A stretch of 64,000 bases of DNA from an uncultured Acidimicrobiales bacterium. Lineage in GTDB: Bacteria > Actinomycetota > Acidimicrobiia > Acidimicrobiales > CATQHL01. The stretch covers positions 561,572 through 625,571 of the forward strand of contig OY282384.1 of assembly GCA_958295925.1 (NCBI GenBank). Reading direction: 5' to 3'. Below the pieces are notes generated by a model. The model made no database searches. It was not told where the DNA came from and worked only from the letters and a program-made list of their open reading frames with translations. Numbering within the stretch: the stretch's first letter is position 1; each line of letters opens with the position of its first letter. The translations under genes were made by a program, and so were the position numbers. Shown piece by piece: positions 1 through 8,240 of this stretch.

Positions 1-1
1 A

Positions 2-349
2 GTGGGAAACAACGCCATCGTCCGCAAGTTCGACCCGCGGGAGGGCGGCTACCGACGGGTACGCCGGATTTACTGTAAAGTCTGTGTCCTAACTGCGGAA
101 ATACCCGCCCAACGCCTGCGCTGGCGGGAACTGGAAACCACCCGCCCCTGCGGCCTGGTCCACCAGACGAAAGATCCATGGCTACCCAGCCAGAGGAACA
201 AACAAGCCGTCTGCGGCTATACCAGAGATTGGCTGCACCCACGAAAGTCGCCCAGCGGCATCATCCGGGACGGAGCAGAACTGGAACAGCTAGGCGACCC
301 GAACTACTACGTCGACTGCCCCGACTGCCTGCAGCCGGCTGCCAGCTAG
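2..349 (+). CDS. Zn-family protein, 5' end outside window
   Basis: About 115 visible residues of a small cysteine/histidine-rich protein. CKVC lies at residues 25-28, then PCGLVHQ, CGY, an IRD segment and DCPDCLQ near the end. Six cysteines and one histidine in this order could hold one or two zinc ions, by analogy with zinc ribbons; this is inference. The next copies begin with a KHxW motif that is missing here, so the true start almost certainly lies upstream and the GTG at position 2 is not the start. It is the first of at least six consecutive paralogues. Function unknown. Confidence 0.75.
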   Translation: MGNNAIVRKFDPREGGYRRVRRIYCKVCVLTAEIPAQRLRWRELETTRPCGLVHQTKDPWLPSQRNKQAVCGYTRDWLHPRKSPSGIIRDGAELEQLGDPNYYVDCPDCLQPAAS

Positions 350-369
350 ATTGAAAGAGAGAACCGACC

Positions 370-747
370 ATGACCGCCAAGCACCAATGGATAACGGAAC
401 AAATCCAAACACGACAGCCCTCCCACAACCGCCGTAAGCTGGACTTCCGCATCATGCAGTGCCGCATCTGCAAGACAACCACCGAAGTCCCAGCAGGACT
501 GATAACCTGGCGACGGACCAGAATTGGCCGTCCCTGCCTTACGGTCCATCAAGAAACTAAAGAGATACCGCCCGGCATGCAGTACAAGCCCGCCATCTGC
601 GGCTGGGCCTATCTATGGAGAACACCCCTCTTCGGTGGGAACGCGATCATCCGCGACGGCAACGAAGTAAACCTGGACTACGAGGATGACCGCCGCTACC
701 GCATCACCTGCCCCGATTGCCTGCATCCGGCAGGAGAAGTAAAGTAA
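370..747 (+). CDS. Zn-family protein
   Basis: Complete member of 125 residues. KHQW sits at residues 4-7, CRIC at 31-34, then EVPAG, PCLTVHQ, CGWAYLWR, IIRDG and TCPDCLH. A purine-rich stretch precedes the ATG by a normal distance, and the gap from the upstream stop is only 20 nt, so it is probably co-transcribed. No signal peptide or membrane segment; likely cytosolic. The conserved W, R and D residues between the cysteine pairs suggest one compact domain rather than independent fingers. No named family recognised. Confidence 0.85.
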   Translation: MTAKHQWITEQIQTRQPSHNRRKLDFRIMQCRICKTTTEVPAGLITWRRTRIGRPCLTVHQETKEIPPGMQYKPAICGWAYLWRTPLFGGNAIIRDGNEVNLDYEDDRRYRITCPDCLHPAGEVK

Positions 748-759
748 GGAAAGGCCGCA

Positions 760-1158
760 ATGAAGCCGAAACACAACTGGCAAAGCAAGAAGGCAATAGC
801 GGAGCTCCACCTGGCAGCAGAGGGTTTTGAAGAAGTAAAACAACTCCGCTGCAACGTCTGCGGATTGCTTACCGAAGTCCCCCTGGGAACCCGTGACTGG
901 CAGGAAACCACCGGTGGGAAACCCTGCGACACGGTTCACCAAGAAGGCTTCGCCGGACTGAGACGCAAGGGGATAAAATACAACCCCGCTCTATGCGGCT
1001 GGGATTACAGCTGGCGAGAGCCACGATTCAGCCCCCAGGGCACCATCCGAGACCAGGAAGAGCTGGACGTGAACGTGGGAACACGCCGCTACCAAATCAA
1101 TTGCCCCGATTGCCTACTGGTTACAAGTAGAATGAAACACAAGCCGAGCAGCCGGTAA
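760..1158 (+). CDS. Zn-family protein
   Basis: 132 residues. KHNW at 4-7, CNVC at 31-34, EVPLG, PCDTVHQ, CGWDYSWR, TIRD and INCPDCL in the same order and spacing as its neighbours, followed by a basic tail. SD AAGGAAAGG lies just before the ATG. The gene starts 12 nt after the upstream stop, consistent with an operon. Paralogue divergence is high outside the cysteine/histidine positions, which argues that metal binding is the selected property. Function unknown. Confidence 0.85.
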   Translation: MKPKHNWQSKKAIAELHLAAEGFEEVKQLRCNVCGLLTEVPLGTRDWQETTGGKPCDTVHQEGFAGLRRKGIKYNPALCGWDYSWREPRFSPQGTIRDQEELDVNVGTRRYQINCPDCLLVTSRMKHKPSSR

Positions 1159-1172
1159 CACGAGAGCAGGAC

Positions 1173-1595
1173 ATGTACATCCCACACCAATGGGAGATCG
1201 AACAGATAATCCGCCGCGCCAACCTGGGCGCCGGACAACCCTACAAGGTACGGCGGCTGCACTGCCAGATTTGCGGCACCCGCACCGAAGTGCCCGCAGA
1301 GACTTTCGCCTGGCGCGACGCACCGGCAAACCAGCCGTGTTTCACGATACATCAGGAGTCCAAACGGAAGCCGCCCCGAGACGAGTACAACCACGCCCTC
1401 TGCGGATACGCCTACACTTGGCGCACGCCGGACGCCGGCCCGAAGGGCATCATCCGCGACCCCAACCTGAAGCAAGCCCTACAAGCCAAGCAGTTCTACC
1501 GGATAAACTGCCCGGACTGCCTGATACGGACCCGCCTGGGACCAGGCCAGCCGACAGTGGTAGCCACAAACAAAGGAGCAATCAACCCGCCATGA
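1173..1595 (+). CDS. Zn-family protein
   Basis: 140 residues. PHQW near the N-terminus, CQIC at 31-34, EVPAE, PCFTIHQ, CGYAYTWR, GIIRD and INCPDCL, then a 23-residue Gly/Pro/Thr-rich tail. The stop codon overlaps the start of the next copy as ATGA, which indicates translational coupling within this array. No membrane segment. Function unknown. Confidence 0.85.
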   Translation: MYIPHQWEIEQIIRRANLGAGQPYKVRRLHCQICGTRTEVPAETFAWRDAPANQPCFTIHQESKRKPPRDEYNHALCGYAYTWRTPDAGPKGIIRDPNLKQALQAKQFYRINCPDCLIRTRLGPGQPTVVATNKGAINPP

Positions 1596-1993
1596 CCGCC
1601 ATCGGACCTAGACACCGTTGGAAGAGCATCCGGCTGCGCCGGCGCTACGACTACGGCAAGCGCGCAGAGGTAAAGCAACGAATCATTAAATGCCGGGTCT
1701 GCGGCGAAGCGACGACCGTCCTCGCCGACACCCGCGATTGGAAGGACACCTACAACGAGAGACCCGCCCCAATGCCCCTATGCTTCATGGTCCACCAGGA
1801 AGGAGGGGTACAACCAGAACACCTGAAGTACAGGGTAGGATTATGCGGCTACGCCTACCACTGGCGCCAGCCACGGCGCGCCCCGGAGGGGGTCATTCGC
1901 ACCGCAAGCGAAATGAAAGAGGAAGGATACCAAGTCAATTGCCCCGACTGCTTGGCCCACCTGGCCAAGCAATCTGAGACCCCAGCCACCTAA
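1592..1993 (+). CDS. Zn-family protein, translationally coupled
   Basis: 133 residues starting at the ATG that overlaps the previous stop (ATGA). The start is supported by the conserved N-terminal RHRW, equivalent to KHxW in siblings. CRVC at 34-37, PLCFMVHQ (an insertion before the usual PCxxVH cysteine), CGYAYHWR, GVIR and VNCPDCL. The reading frame stays open further upstream, but that part is a shadow of the previous gene. Confidence 0.85.
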   Translation: MTAIGPRHRWKSIRLRRRYDYGKRAEVKQRIIKCRVCGEATTVLADTRDWKDTYNERPAPMPLCFMVHQEGGVQPEHLKYRVGLCGYAYHWRQPRRAPEGVIRTASEMKEEGYQVNCPDCLAHLAKQSETPAT

Positions 1994-2016
1994 GAAAAGG
2001 AGCAGACCAAGGAACC

Positions 2017-2478
2017 ATGACTCCTACCGGGACTCCTACCGGCCCCAAGCACCGTTGGTATTCCGACTATATCTGCGACAGATACGACCCCAAAACAGGC
2101 GGGAAGCTCCCGACCCGAAAGCTACATTGTTCGATATGCAACACGAGAATCGAAGTACCGGCCAACCTCGAGAATTGGCGCTACATCGCCATCGACTCCC
2201 CATGTCGCATAATCCACCAGGTGTCGGAGCGAGCGAAACAGCGCAGTCGACAGCCAGGAGCCCAAGGGTGGAACCGCACCGCCTGCGGTTACCACGTCCA
2301 TTGGAGACAACCGCCAGGCAGCCCCCTGGGCCTGATCCGAGACCAAGCCCAGGAGCAGAAAGCCAGAACACAACTGTTTCACATCAATTGCCCGGACTGC
2401 ATCGCCCACAACGCATTGAAGCAGACCAGAAGAGAGGCAGCCCACGGCAAGCAGAAGGAAGAAGCCCAAAACAGCTAG
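2017..2478 (+). CDS. Zn-family protein
   Basis: 153 residues. An N-terminal repeat of Thr-Pro-Thr-Gly comes from a short duplication in the DNA (actcctaccgg twice). PKHRW, CSIC near residue 38, IEVPANLENW, PCRIIHQ, CGYHVHWR, LIRD and INCPDCI follow. A basic/glutamine-rich tail closes the protein. SD-like AAAAGGAG lies about 20 nt before the ATG with AAGGAAC nearer. Function unknown. Confidence 0.85.
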   Translation: MTPTGTPTGPKHRWYSDYICDRYDPKTGGKLPTRKLHCSICNTRIEVPANLENWRYIAIDSPCRIIHQVSERAKQRSRQPGAQGWNRTACGYHVHWRQPPGSPLGLIRDQAQEQKARTQLFHINCPDCIAHNALKQTRREAAHGKQKEEAQNS

Positions 2479-2528
2479 AATAAGGGAAGCGAACCAGAAG
2501 ACCCCCAGCCCAGCAAGGGAGGCCAGCA

Positions 2529-2720
2529 ATGGCTGACATCAGAGTTTTCAAGACAGCGCCTGACTCCAAAGGCGAGCAATCACCCATCGCCATCAACATG
2601 AAGCGCATCCGCTATGCAAGCCAGCTGGACGAAGTAACAGTGCTAATCGACATGAAGGAGATCAGCTGCAAAGTGGAAGGAAGAGTAGACCAACTCTTCA
2701 AAGCACCTTACCGGCAGTAG
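2529..2720 (+). CDS. Small hypothetical protein, 63 aa
   Basis: A short beta-rich protein (IAIN, VTVLIDM, ISCKVEG) preceded by a strong SD, AAGGGAGG, nine nt before ATG. It lies between two Zn-family genes in the same direction. The pattern of an IN...I segment followed by alternating hydrophobics loosely resembles small FlbD-like proteins, but the match is too weak to name. No cysteine cluster, so it is not a truncated Zn-family copy. Confidence 0.6.
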   Translation: MADIRVFKTAPDSKGEQSPIAINMKRIRYASQLDEVTVLIDMKEISCKVEGRVDQLFKAPYRQ

Positions 2721-2760
2721 CCGCCACCCGCCCAGAGCAAGAAGAGAGCAAAGCAATCGC

Positions 2761-3354
2761 ATGACCATCAACCACTCCTGGACCCGCCGGGGCACCTCCC
2801 CCTACTGGCGGAACAACCAACAGAACTACCAGGAGATAATCGGCTGCCGCATCTGCGGCGCCCAATTCGGCCTGCCCCTGGCCGACACCTTCGACCACCA
2901 CGGGCTGAGCCAGCTGCCCAACTATGGCGACCACCCGGGCCATAGCCCCTGCGCCGTAGTGCATCGTTTCAAGGTGGAAGACCCGGACGAAGGCCGCCGC
3001 CAGGCGCTATGCGGCTACACCGCCAGTTGGAAACAGCCCAAAGGCACCGCCGGCCCGGTAATGCTGGACTTCGCCGACGGCCTGGCCGACGACTACAATA
3101 CCAGGTTCCGACCGGAACTAACCGAGGACGGCAGCGAAAGCATCAGCCAAGCGCTGGATGTTCTGGGCCTCCCCGACAGCCCCCGGCCCAGAAGGAAACC
3201 CATCACTCGCTACCACCAAGTGAATTGCCCCGACTGCCTGTTCATCGTCCAACAGCCACGACAAAGACTACCAGTGAAGCCGGAACCGAGACAGCAACAA
3301 GCAACGCAATCAAACCCGCCATGGCGTTGGAAGCTGAACCGGCGGCGTACCTGA
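2761..3354 (+). CDS. Zn-family protein, enlarged member
   Basis: 197 residues. CRIC near residue 30, PCAVVHRF, CGYTASWK and VNCPDCLF keep the family order. A region of about 50 residues (acidic, from the GPVMLDFADG segment to the basic ITRYHQ segment) is inserted between the CGY and NCPDCL motifs, where the smaller copies have only an IRD turn. The C-terminal tail is Gln/Pro-rich and basic. It is the last of the first Zn-family cluster; the next genes are on the other strand. Confidence 0.82.
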   Translation: MTINHSWTRRGTSPYWRNNQQNYQEIIGCRICGAQFGLPLADTFDHHGLSQLPNYGDHPGHSPCAVVHRFKVEDPDEGRRQALCGYTASWKQPKGTAGPVMLDFADGLADDYNTRFRPELTEDGSESISQALDVLGLPDSPRPRRKPITRYHQVNCPDCLFIVQQPRQRLPVKPEPRQQQATQSNPPWRWKLNRRRT

Positions 3355-3382
3355 AGGCTAAACCACGCATCCGCCACCTACC

Positions 3383-4549
3383 TCACCCCGTCGCCAGCAG
3401 CAGCGTAACCACCCCGCCGCCCAAGAGCGACAGCGCCGTCAACGGCCAGCGGCGAAACACCCCGCCCTGCAGCGTCAACATGACGTTGGCAGTCAACAAC
3501 ACCGACACCCCGGCCAGAAGCACCGTAGCTTCGACCGGTCCACTGCGTCCCATCACCCAGAGAAAGAACAACGCCGCCACCGGAGTCAGATAGCTGACCG
3601 CATGAATCCCCACGTTGGCGGTCAGCATACTGGCATACCGCCAGCAGATGCTGCCCAGACCATAGGACGCCGCCCCGCCGACCAGAGCCATCAGCCACAA
3701 CGACAGCGGGAACCCCCGAGAGACCGATTCAGAAGTGAACCAACTAAGCCCCAGGACTTCCAGGGTCAAACCCAGGATGAGATTAAGCACCGCCGCCGCG
3801 AAGTCCACCACCAGCAGCAGGAACAACAGAAAGAAAGCGCCCCAAGCCATGGAGTGTCCAGCCCCGTTGTCGACCGCGACTACAGCGACACTACCACGGC
3901 CACTATTGCCATTACCAGGAGCGGTCCCCCCAGGCCCAGCAAGCCAAGCCCTTTCCGCATGATGCGCCCAGACCCAGGAGAAACCGGTCACCCCGGTCAA
4001 CAAGGCCGCCAGCACCGCCAACAGCAGACCCCAGCCCACGTTGCCACCGGCACCAGCGCCACCACTGCCGCCGTCCCCCTGGCTGCCTACTACTAAGAAA
4101 ACACCGACCAGAGCCACCAGCAGCAACACCGCCAGCGACCACCCGCCATGGCGGAAACGCCCGCCAGTCCCCCAGGCAACAATGAGAATTAAGAATATCG
4201 GCCAAGTCTCATAGAGCGCCGCCCCCACCGCCGGCGCGGCATGATCGAAACTCCAACCCAAAAGCGCCACGTCGACGTAGGAAATCAACACGAACAAGGC
4301 CGGCCAGCTCCACAATCTACACCAGAGGAACCGCCACATCCCCGGCAGGAGAAAGCGTCGGCCGAGACAGAGCAGCAGCACCAGCCCCGGCACCGGCGCC
4401 AAGCCGAAACGCATACCAGCCGCGAAGAGAAAAGGATTATGCCCTTCACCGTAAGTAAGCACCAACGGCACCAGGCCGAAGAAAGTGACGCTGAAGAGCA
4501 TGATCAACCCGGCCCGAAAGCCGGACAAAGCCTGCAACCGCTCAGCCAC
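3383..4549 (-). CDS. EamA-type (DMT superfamily) permease
   Basis: 388 residues, start GTG at 4549. Repeated hydrophobic segments spread along the whole length give about ten membrane helices in two halves, as in the drug/metabolite transporter superfamily. Helical starts such as MLFSVTFFGLVPLVLTYGE and ALYETWPIFLILIVAW are typical EamA features. A glycine-rich cytosolic loop with low complexity lies mid-protein. It overlaps the end of the upstream permease by 8 nt (GTGGC TGA arrangement), so the two form a translationally coupled pair that may act as a heterodimer. Substrate unknown. Its coding strand is G/T-rich, the reverse of neighbouring + genes. Confidence 0.75.
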   Translation of the reverse strand: MAERLQALSGFRAGLIMLFSVTFFGLVPLVLTYGEGHNPFLFAAGMRFGLAPVPGLVLLLCLGRRFLLPGMWRFLWCRLWSWPALFVLISYVDVALLGWSFDHAAPAVGAALYETWPIFLILIVAWGTGGRFRHGGWSLAVLLLVALVGVFLVVGSQGDGGSGGAGAGGNVGWGLLLAVLAALLTGVTGFSWVWAHHAERAWLAGPGGTAPGNGNSGRGSVAVVAVDNGAGHSMAWGAFFLLFLLLVVDFAAAVLNLILGLTLEVLGLSWFTSESVSRGFPLSLWLMALVGGAASYGLGSICWRYASMLTANVGIHAVSYLTPVAALFFLWVMGRSGPVEATVLLAGVSVLLTANVMLTLQGGVFRRWPLTALSLLGGGVVTLLLATG

Positions 4550-5750
4550 CGGCCACCCCGCCCGCCGGAGATACTACAATCAGCTCCCAAGCCCCCAGGC
4601 CCAGCACCGTTGCCGCCCCCGCCACGCTGAGCCCCAGCGCCAGCACCTGGTAGCAAACCCCGCCCCCGGCCCTAAAGGACAACAGTACATTGGCTACCAC
4701 CAACAACGCCGCCCCCGCCGTCAGGTAATCCACCGAGGCCACGCCCACTTCGCCGAACACCGCCAGAATCAAGAGCGACAGCAGCGGCGAGAAGAACACC
4801 AGCCCGTTCACCCCCAGGTTGTCGGTCAATAAGTTGGCCAGCCGAATCAACAGAACGACGGTGACATTGACCACCCCCATCAGCAGGCCAATCCAGGCCA
4901 CCTGCCGCGGCGACACCGCCTCCAGAGCCAGCTCCCCAACGAACCAGGCGACTACAGGCAACAACACCAGCCCCGGGACAATGGCCACCAAGAAGCCCAG
5001 TATGACACCGAAAAAGGCTAGTCTATAGCCGGTAAACCCGCCCAGCGCCGGCCCCGCCGTTCCCACCGAACCCATGAACAAGCGACGGCCCGGCCCCACG
5101 GCCCACTCCCTCCCCCACAGAAAGGGAAACACCATGCAGCTCATACTGCACATGGTCAGCAAGGCCAGGAAGGTCCCGAAGGCAATCTCCCGCCAGGAAG
5201 CGGCCGCCCCGGCCCAATCGCCGGCCTGGCTGAAGACGACCAGCCCAACCCCGGCGAAGCCTATAGACAATAAAAGCATCAGCCAGCCGAGGCCCCCGGC
5301 GGCCGCAGCCCCCTCCCGGCGCAGGGTCAACCCGAAGACCAACACGAAGAAGATCGGCCAAGCCTCAGTCAAGACGGCAACCACCGAGACGTCCACGTAG
5401 CGCAGCGAAAGCGCGAAACCTACGTACTCCAAAGAAGTCAGGCCGCCCAACGCCAACAACCACGGCTTGGGAGCACTGCGCACACTGCGCCAGACCAGAC
5501 TGGAGAGCAGCAAACGAGGAAAGAAGACCAACAAAGCCGCTACGCCGCCCAGGGCCAAGCCCCAGCGCCACATGGCGCCGAAGAGCCAGGGCGCCGCCGC
5601 CGCGCCGGAGACTTCGACCACCGGAGGGAAGGTGGAAATGGTGATAAGACAATAGAGAACGCAGAACACGGGCAGGTGCAGCCCGCCCCACCCCGCCATC
5701 CGGCTCAAAGAAAGAGCCGACCCCCGCGCCCGAGCTGGAACTGCAGTCAA
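4542..5750 (-). CDS. EamA-type (DMT superfamily) permease
   Basis: About 402 residues with roughly ten hydrophobic helices. The segment ALTEAWPIFFVLVFG parallels YETWPIFLILIVAW in the downstream permease, so the two are paralogues. I place the start at TTG 5750 because AGGAGG lies eight nt before it. An open frame continues to TTG 5807 without an SD, and an internal ATG near 5700 also lacks one. The frame is read away from array A1, so a divergent promoter region separates them. Likely inner-membrane exporter or metabolite transporter; substrate not inferable. Confidence 0.72.
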   Translation of the reverse strand: MTAVPARARGSALSLSRMAGWGGLHLPVFCVLYCLITISTFPPVVEVSGAAAAPWLFGAMWRWGLALGGVAALLVFFPRLLLSSLVWRSVRSAPKPWLLALGGLTSLEYVGFALSLRYVDVSVVAVLTEAWPIFFVLVFGLTLRREGAAAAGGLGWLMLLLSIGFAGVGLVVFSQAGDWAGAAASWREIAFGTFLALLTMCSMSCMVFPFLWGREWAVGPGRRLFMGSVGTAGPALGGFTGYRLAFFGVILGFLVAIVPGLVLLPVVAWFVGELALEAVSPRQVAWIGLLMGVVNVTVVLLIRLANLLTDNLGVNGLVFFSPLLSLLILAVFGEVGVASVDYLTAGAALLVVANVLLSFRAGGGVCYQVLALGLSVAGAATVLGLGAWELIVVSPAGGVAGG

Positions 5751-5817
5751 AAGAGGAAGCCTCCTGGGAAAAGAGAAAAAAAGGGTCGCCAACCGCCACA
5801 AGCCCAACAGCGTTTAG

Positions 5818-5823
5818 TATAAT
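5818..5823 (+). promoter_or_regulatory. -10 box TATAAT upstream of array A1
   Basis: Perfect TATAAT in an otherwise T-poor strand, facing into the stem-loop array. No clear TTGACA-like -35 is visible 17 nt upstream. On the opposite strand the same bases give ATTATACT, so the site could serve both array A1 and the divergent permease pair. Confidence 0.5.
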
Positions 5824-6500
5824 GAAATCCGCAACAGGACTAAAATCCCTTTAGCAGGGAATTTCCCAGGCAACATCATCGACGGCCATGAACAATTCCT
5901 ACCACGGAAGGGAATCCGCCTTGCGACATCACGCACAGGACAACAACTCCCCAAGGTCGCGGGAATCCGCAACGATAAACCCTGGTTCCGACCACCGTCT
6001 AGGTCAGTAGGAGATAACAACATACTCCTGCCCAGGGACTCAACCACTTATCACTTATCCCTCCTGTGCGACACACAGGAATACACCCACAGGTAGCTGA
6101 CGATGAACTTGGCAACCAAGAACTCCGACCAAGGGAATCCGCCGACGGTCAGACCATGATGCAGTTGCCAGGACAACCTCCCACCAAGGAAAGTCCCCCA
6201 GGCTACAAAACACGCATTCCACGAATACCGGAATCAACCGCGTTACAGAAAGCCGGTCCACTTCGCATCACATCACGCGAAATACTCCGGCCGGGAGAAG
6301 GTGCACCGAACCGGAACACTCCGTAAAACCAGGAATCGGCCACCAGAATATCGCCCGCGATTCCAACCAGGGAATCCGCCATCCGGATGCAGAGGCACCT
6401 ACCATCGTTCCCCCACCAGGGAATCCCCGGGATGAGGAGTACCTGGAGCGACCTAGAACCACAATCCGGTGACCAGCCCGGAATCACCCAAGGCGGTATT
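5824..6500 (+). repeat. Array A1: tandem stem-loops with changing stems
   Basis: This gene-free stretch holds about 15 short stem-loops by eye. Examples with exact pairing: TCCCT-TTAGC-AGGGA at 5846-5860, TGCG-ACATCA-CGCA at 5922-5935, CCTGTG-CGACA-CACAGG at 6063-6079, GTTG-CCAGGA-CAAC at 6164-6177, TTCGC/GCGAA at 6262-6281 and GATTCC-AACCAG-GGAATC at 6359-6376. Units are followed by a tail ending in ACC, GCC or CCC. The commonest unit resembles ACTCC-loop-GGGAATCCGCC. Stem sequences differ while pairing persists, which is the pattern expected of a structure under selection. A -10 box precedes it and a terminator-like hairpin follows. Confidence 0.7.
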
Positions 6501-6526
6501 CACCTGAAAGACCGACATTTCCCAAC

Positions 6527-6561
6527 GCCCCGAAGTAGGCTCTCTCCCCCTACTTCGGGGC
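6527..6561 (+). terminator. 13-bp inverted repeat, terminator-like, after array A1
   Basis: GCCCCGAAGTAGG pairs perfectly with CCTACTTCGGGGC across a 9-nt loop. It is the strongest hairpin in this part of the window and sits where transcription of A1 would end. The following bases are CTCCTTCCC rather than a run of T, so factor-independent termination would be weak on the + strand. It could instead be a DNA or RNA structural boundary. Confidence 0.6.
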
Positions 6562-6735
6562 CTCCTTCCCAGTAGAACAGAAGAGTTCCCCGGTTATTCA
6601 AGTTGTTTGGGTGGGCCGCGGCTCCAACGCCGTAAGGCCGCCGACAGGCCGAGCAGGGAAGAAGCTAGGACCACCGGTTGACCACCACAGCGCTACCCAG
6701 CAACCAAGCAGAGAGACAGAAGGAGAAACCAAACC

Positions 6736-6969
6736 ATGGCCAACACTTTCCGAAACTACCGCGAAGGCCGCGGCCGGGACGGCAAGCCCGGCTGGGACAC
6801 CACGATCGGGCCGGGACAACCGGAACACCGGCAGGCCGCGCCGAAGACCACCGGCGCAGCCGGCGCGTCGCCCAGCAGTCCCCTCAGCCAGGAAGACCCC
6901 GAGGACAGCACCCTCACCGCCGGGAAGAAACGCCGCTACGCCCAGCACTACGGGATCTACCGCTGGTAG
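6736..6969 (+). CDS. Small basic hypothetical protein, 77 aa
   Basis: Starts at an ATG with SD AGAAGGAGAAA about 10 nt upstream. The protein is Gly/Pro/Arg-rich and largely disordered, with a short aromatic end (HYGIYRW). It has no cysteines and no hydrophobic segment. The next small gene lies 50 nt downstream. No family recognised; coding is supported mainly by the SD and the third-position C preference shared with neighbours. Confidence 0.5.
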   Translation: MANTFRNYREGRGRDGKPGWDTTIGPGQPEHRQAAPKTTGAAGASPSSPLSQEDPEDSTLTAGKKRRYAQHYGIYRW

Positions 6970-7019
6970 AAATCCGCCAGCACCAATAAAGGAGAGGAGC
7001 AGTCCCAGACAAGCTGACC

Positions 7020-7161
7020 ATGTCCGGCCTCCGCCAGGAGAACCGACGCCAGAACTGGCTGAAGGACCAACCCTACCGCCGACCTGGCCCTGCAGCAAGC
7101 CAAGCGCCACGCCGAACGCGTCCGCGACGAGAACCTGGACTACCCCGGCATGGACGACTGA
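7020..7161 (+). pseudogene. Small gene with a probable frameshift
   Basis: ATG at 7020 gives MSGLRQENRRQNWLKDQPYR. The frame then becomes Arg/Pro-rich, whereas a frame change near 7075-7081 continues as DLALQQAKRHAERVRDENLD and ends at TGA 7159-7161. Joined, this is a compact charged helical protein of about 47 residues. One missing base in a C/G run explains it. It may be real decay or an assembly error. Confidence 0.45.
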
Positions 7162-7178
7162 GCCAGCACGAGAAAACA

Positions 7179-7475
7179 ATGGAACGACAGCCAAAGCGGA
7201 AAAGAAGGACCATCCACCTGGTGCGGGACGAAAGCATCCCGCTGAAGAGGAACGCCGCCTGCTGCGGCTGGACCCAACAATGGTCGATCCAGGAAGACCA
7301 GATAGTAGCTCTAACCAGCGAAGAAAAGCGGATCTACTACAACGAACAGGGAGCCGATAGCGTCCACCTGAACGACGAGTGGCAATGCAGAGCCGACCCA
7401 ATCAATTGCGCCGACTGCCTCCACGCCGGACAGCTAAGCACTCCGCTGCCACCGGAGCCAACCGGAGAGCTATAA
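7179..7475 (+). CDS. Zn-family protein lacking the first CxxC
   Basis: 98 residues starting at ATG 7179. It keeps the second half of the family: TIHLVRDES (like PCxxVH but without the cysteine), CCGWTQQW and INCADCLHA. The N-terminal CxxC domain is missing. The frame is open further upstream, but that overlaps the previous small gene. The final codons CTA TAA are followed by T, so a TATAAT box spans the stop codon. It pairs with the next similar gene. Confidence 0.7.
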   Translation: MERQPKRKRRTIHLVRDESIPLKRNAACCGWTQQWSIQEDQIVALTSEEKRIYYNEQGADSVHLNDEWQCRADPINCADCLHAGQLSTPLPPEPTGEL

Positions 7476-7476
7476 T
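7471..7476 (+). promoter_or_regulatory. TATAAT spanning a stop codon
   Basis: The last Leu codon and stop (CTA TAA) followed by T make a perfect -10 hexamer, 44 nt before the next gene's ATG. The same arrangement recurs at 7812 and 13854. Transcription direction + fits the next gene. Confidence 0.4.
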
Positions 7477-7519
7477 CAGCAGCTGACAGCAGTTGAACAA
7501 CCAGAAGGAACCAGACCTA

Positions 7520-7816
7520 ATGACCAACCACCGAACCGTCCACCTGGCCCAGGAGGAAAGCCTGCCCCTGCCCCAGAACCGAGCCTACTGCGGCTGGACC
7601 TGGCACTGGACGCCGCCCTGGAACATGCGCATCGCCCTGACCGGAATCAACCACCAGGGCTATTCCAGGTCACACCACAGCCCCAGAGGCATCTTCCAGG
7701 AAAGGATCCAACTCAGCTACATTGAAGCCATCAACTGCGCCGACTGCCTCCACGCGCAGAAGCTGCACCGCCGCCGAAACGCCAAGCAGCCCCGCCCCAC
7801 CTGGGAACAGCTATAA
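7520..7816 (+). CDS. Zn-family protein lacking the first CxxC
   Basis: 98 residues from ATG 7520, chosen because AGAAGGAA lies about 10 nt upstream; an open frame begins 27 nt earlier. TVHLAQEES, YCGWTWHW and INCADCLHA match the preceding gene motif by motif, so the two are tandem duplicates of the shortened form. The middle differs (an SPRGIF segment replaces the usual IRD). Basic tail. No membrane segment. Confidence 0.7.
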   Translation: MTNHRTVHLAQEESLPLPQNRAYCGWTWHWTPPWNMRIALTGINHQGYSRSHHSPRGIFQERIQLSYIEAINCADCLHAQKLHRRRNAKQPRPTWEQL

Positions 7817-7817
7817 T
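7812..7817 (+). promoter_or_regulatory. TATAAT spanning a stop codon
   Basis: CTA TAA plus the following T again form TATAAT at the end of the upstream gene, 60 nt before the ATG of the next gene. It duplicates the arrangement at 7471. Confidence 0.4.
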
Positions 7818-7876
7818 CCAGGAATGAGCAAACGACCACCCACTACAATCAACAATCCACCAGAAGGAAGCCCGCC

Positions 7877-8212
7877 ATGCCCAGCGCCAACCTGCCCCTG
7901 ACCCCGGCCCACCTGGAGTTCCTCCAGGACCGCCGCAGCCCCGGCCGGGAGCGATTCCTAACCGAAACCATGAGCCTCCAGCTCTGCAGCATCTGCCTGT
8001 ATATCAACAACCTGACGGTAGCCAGCTACTGGAACCGCGACCCCGCCGCCCGGATGCCGTACGAGTGCATTGCCTGCGCGCAGGACCGAGATCGCAGCAG
8101 CCTCTTCCGCACCACGCTGCCCAACGAAGACCGACCCTTCCTGGCCCACGCCTTCGACCCGAAAAGCCCGGCCCGCTGCCTGGCCAGGAGCCCCCTGCAG
8201 AGAGTAGAATAG
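7877..8212 (+). CDS. Four-cysteine zinc-ribbon-like protein, 111 aa
   Basis: SD AGAAGGAAG precedes the ATG. CSIC near residue 37 and CIAC near residue 60 could form a four-cysteine zinc site. The family hallmarks PCxxVH and NCPDCL are absent, so it is not an ordinary Zn-family member, although it sits directly after two of them. The N-terminal half is proline-rich with an LEFLQDRRS segment. Stem-loop array A2 begins about 30 nt after its stop and may be transcribed with it. Confidence 0.65.
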   Translation: MPSANLPLTPAHLEFLQDRRSPGRERFLTETMSLQLCSICLYINNLTVASYWNRDPAARMPYECIACAQDRDRSSLFRTTLPNEDRPFLAHAFDPKSPARCLARSPLQRVE

Positions 8213-8240
8213 AGACAGGGAAGACAACGCACCGAAGAAC

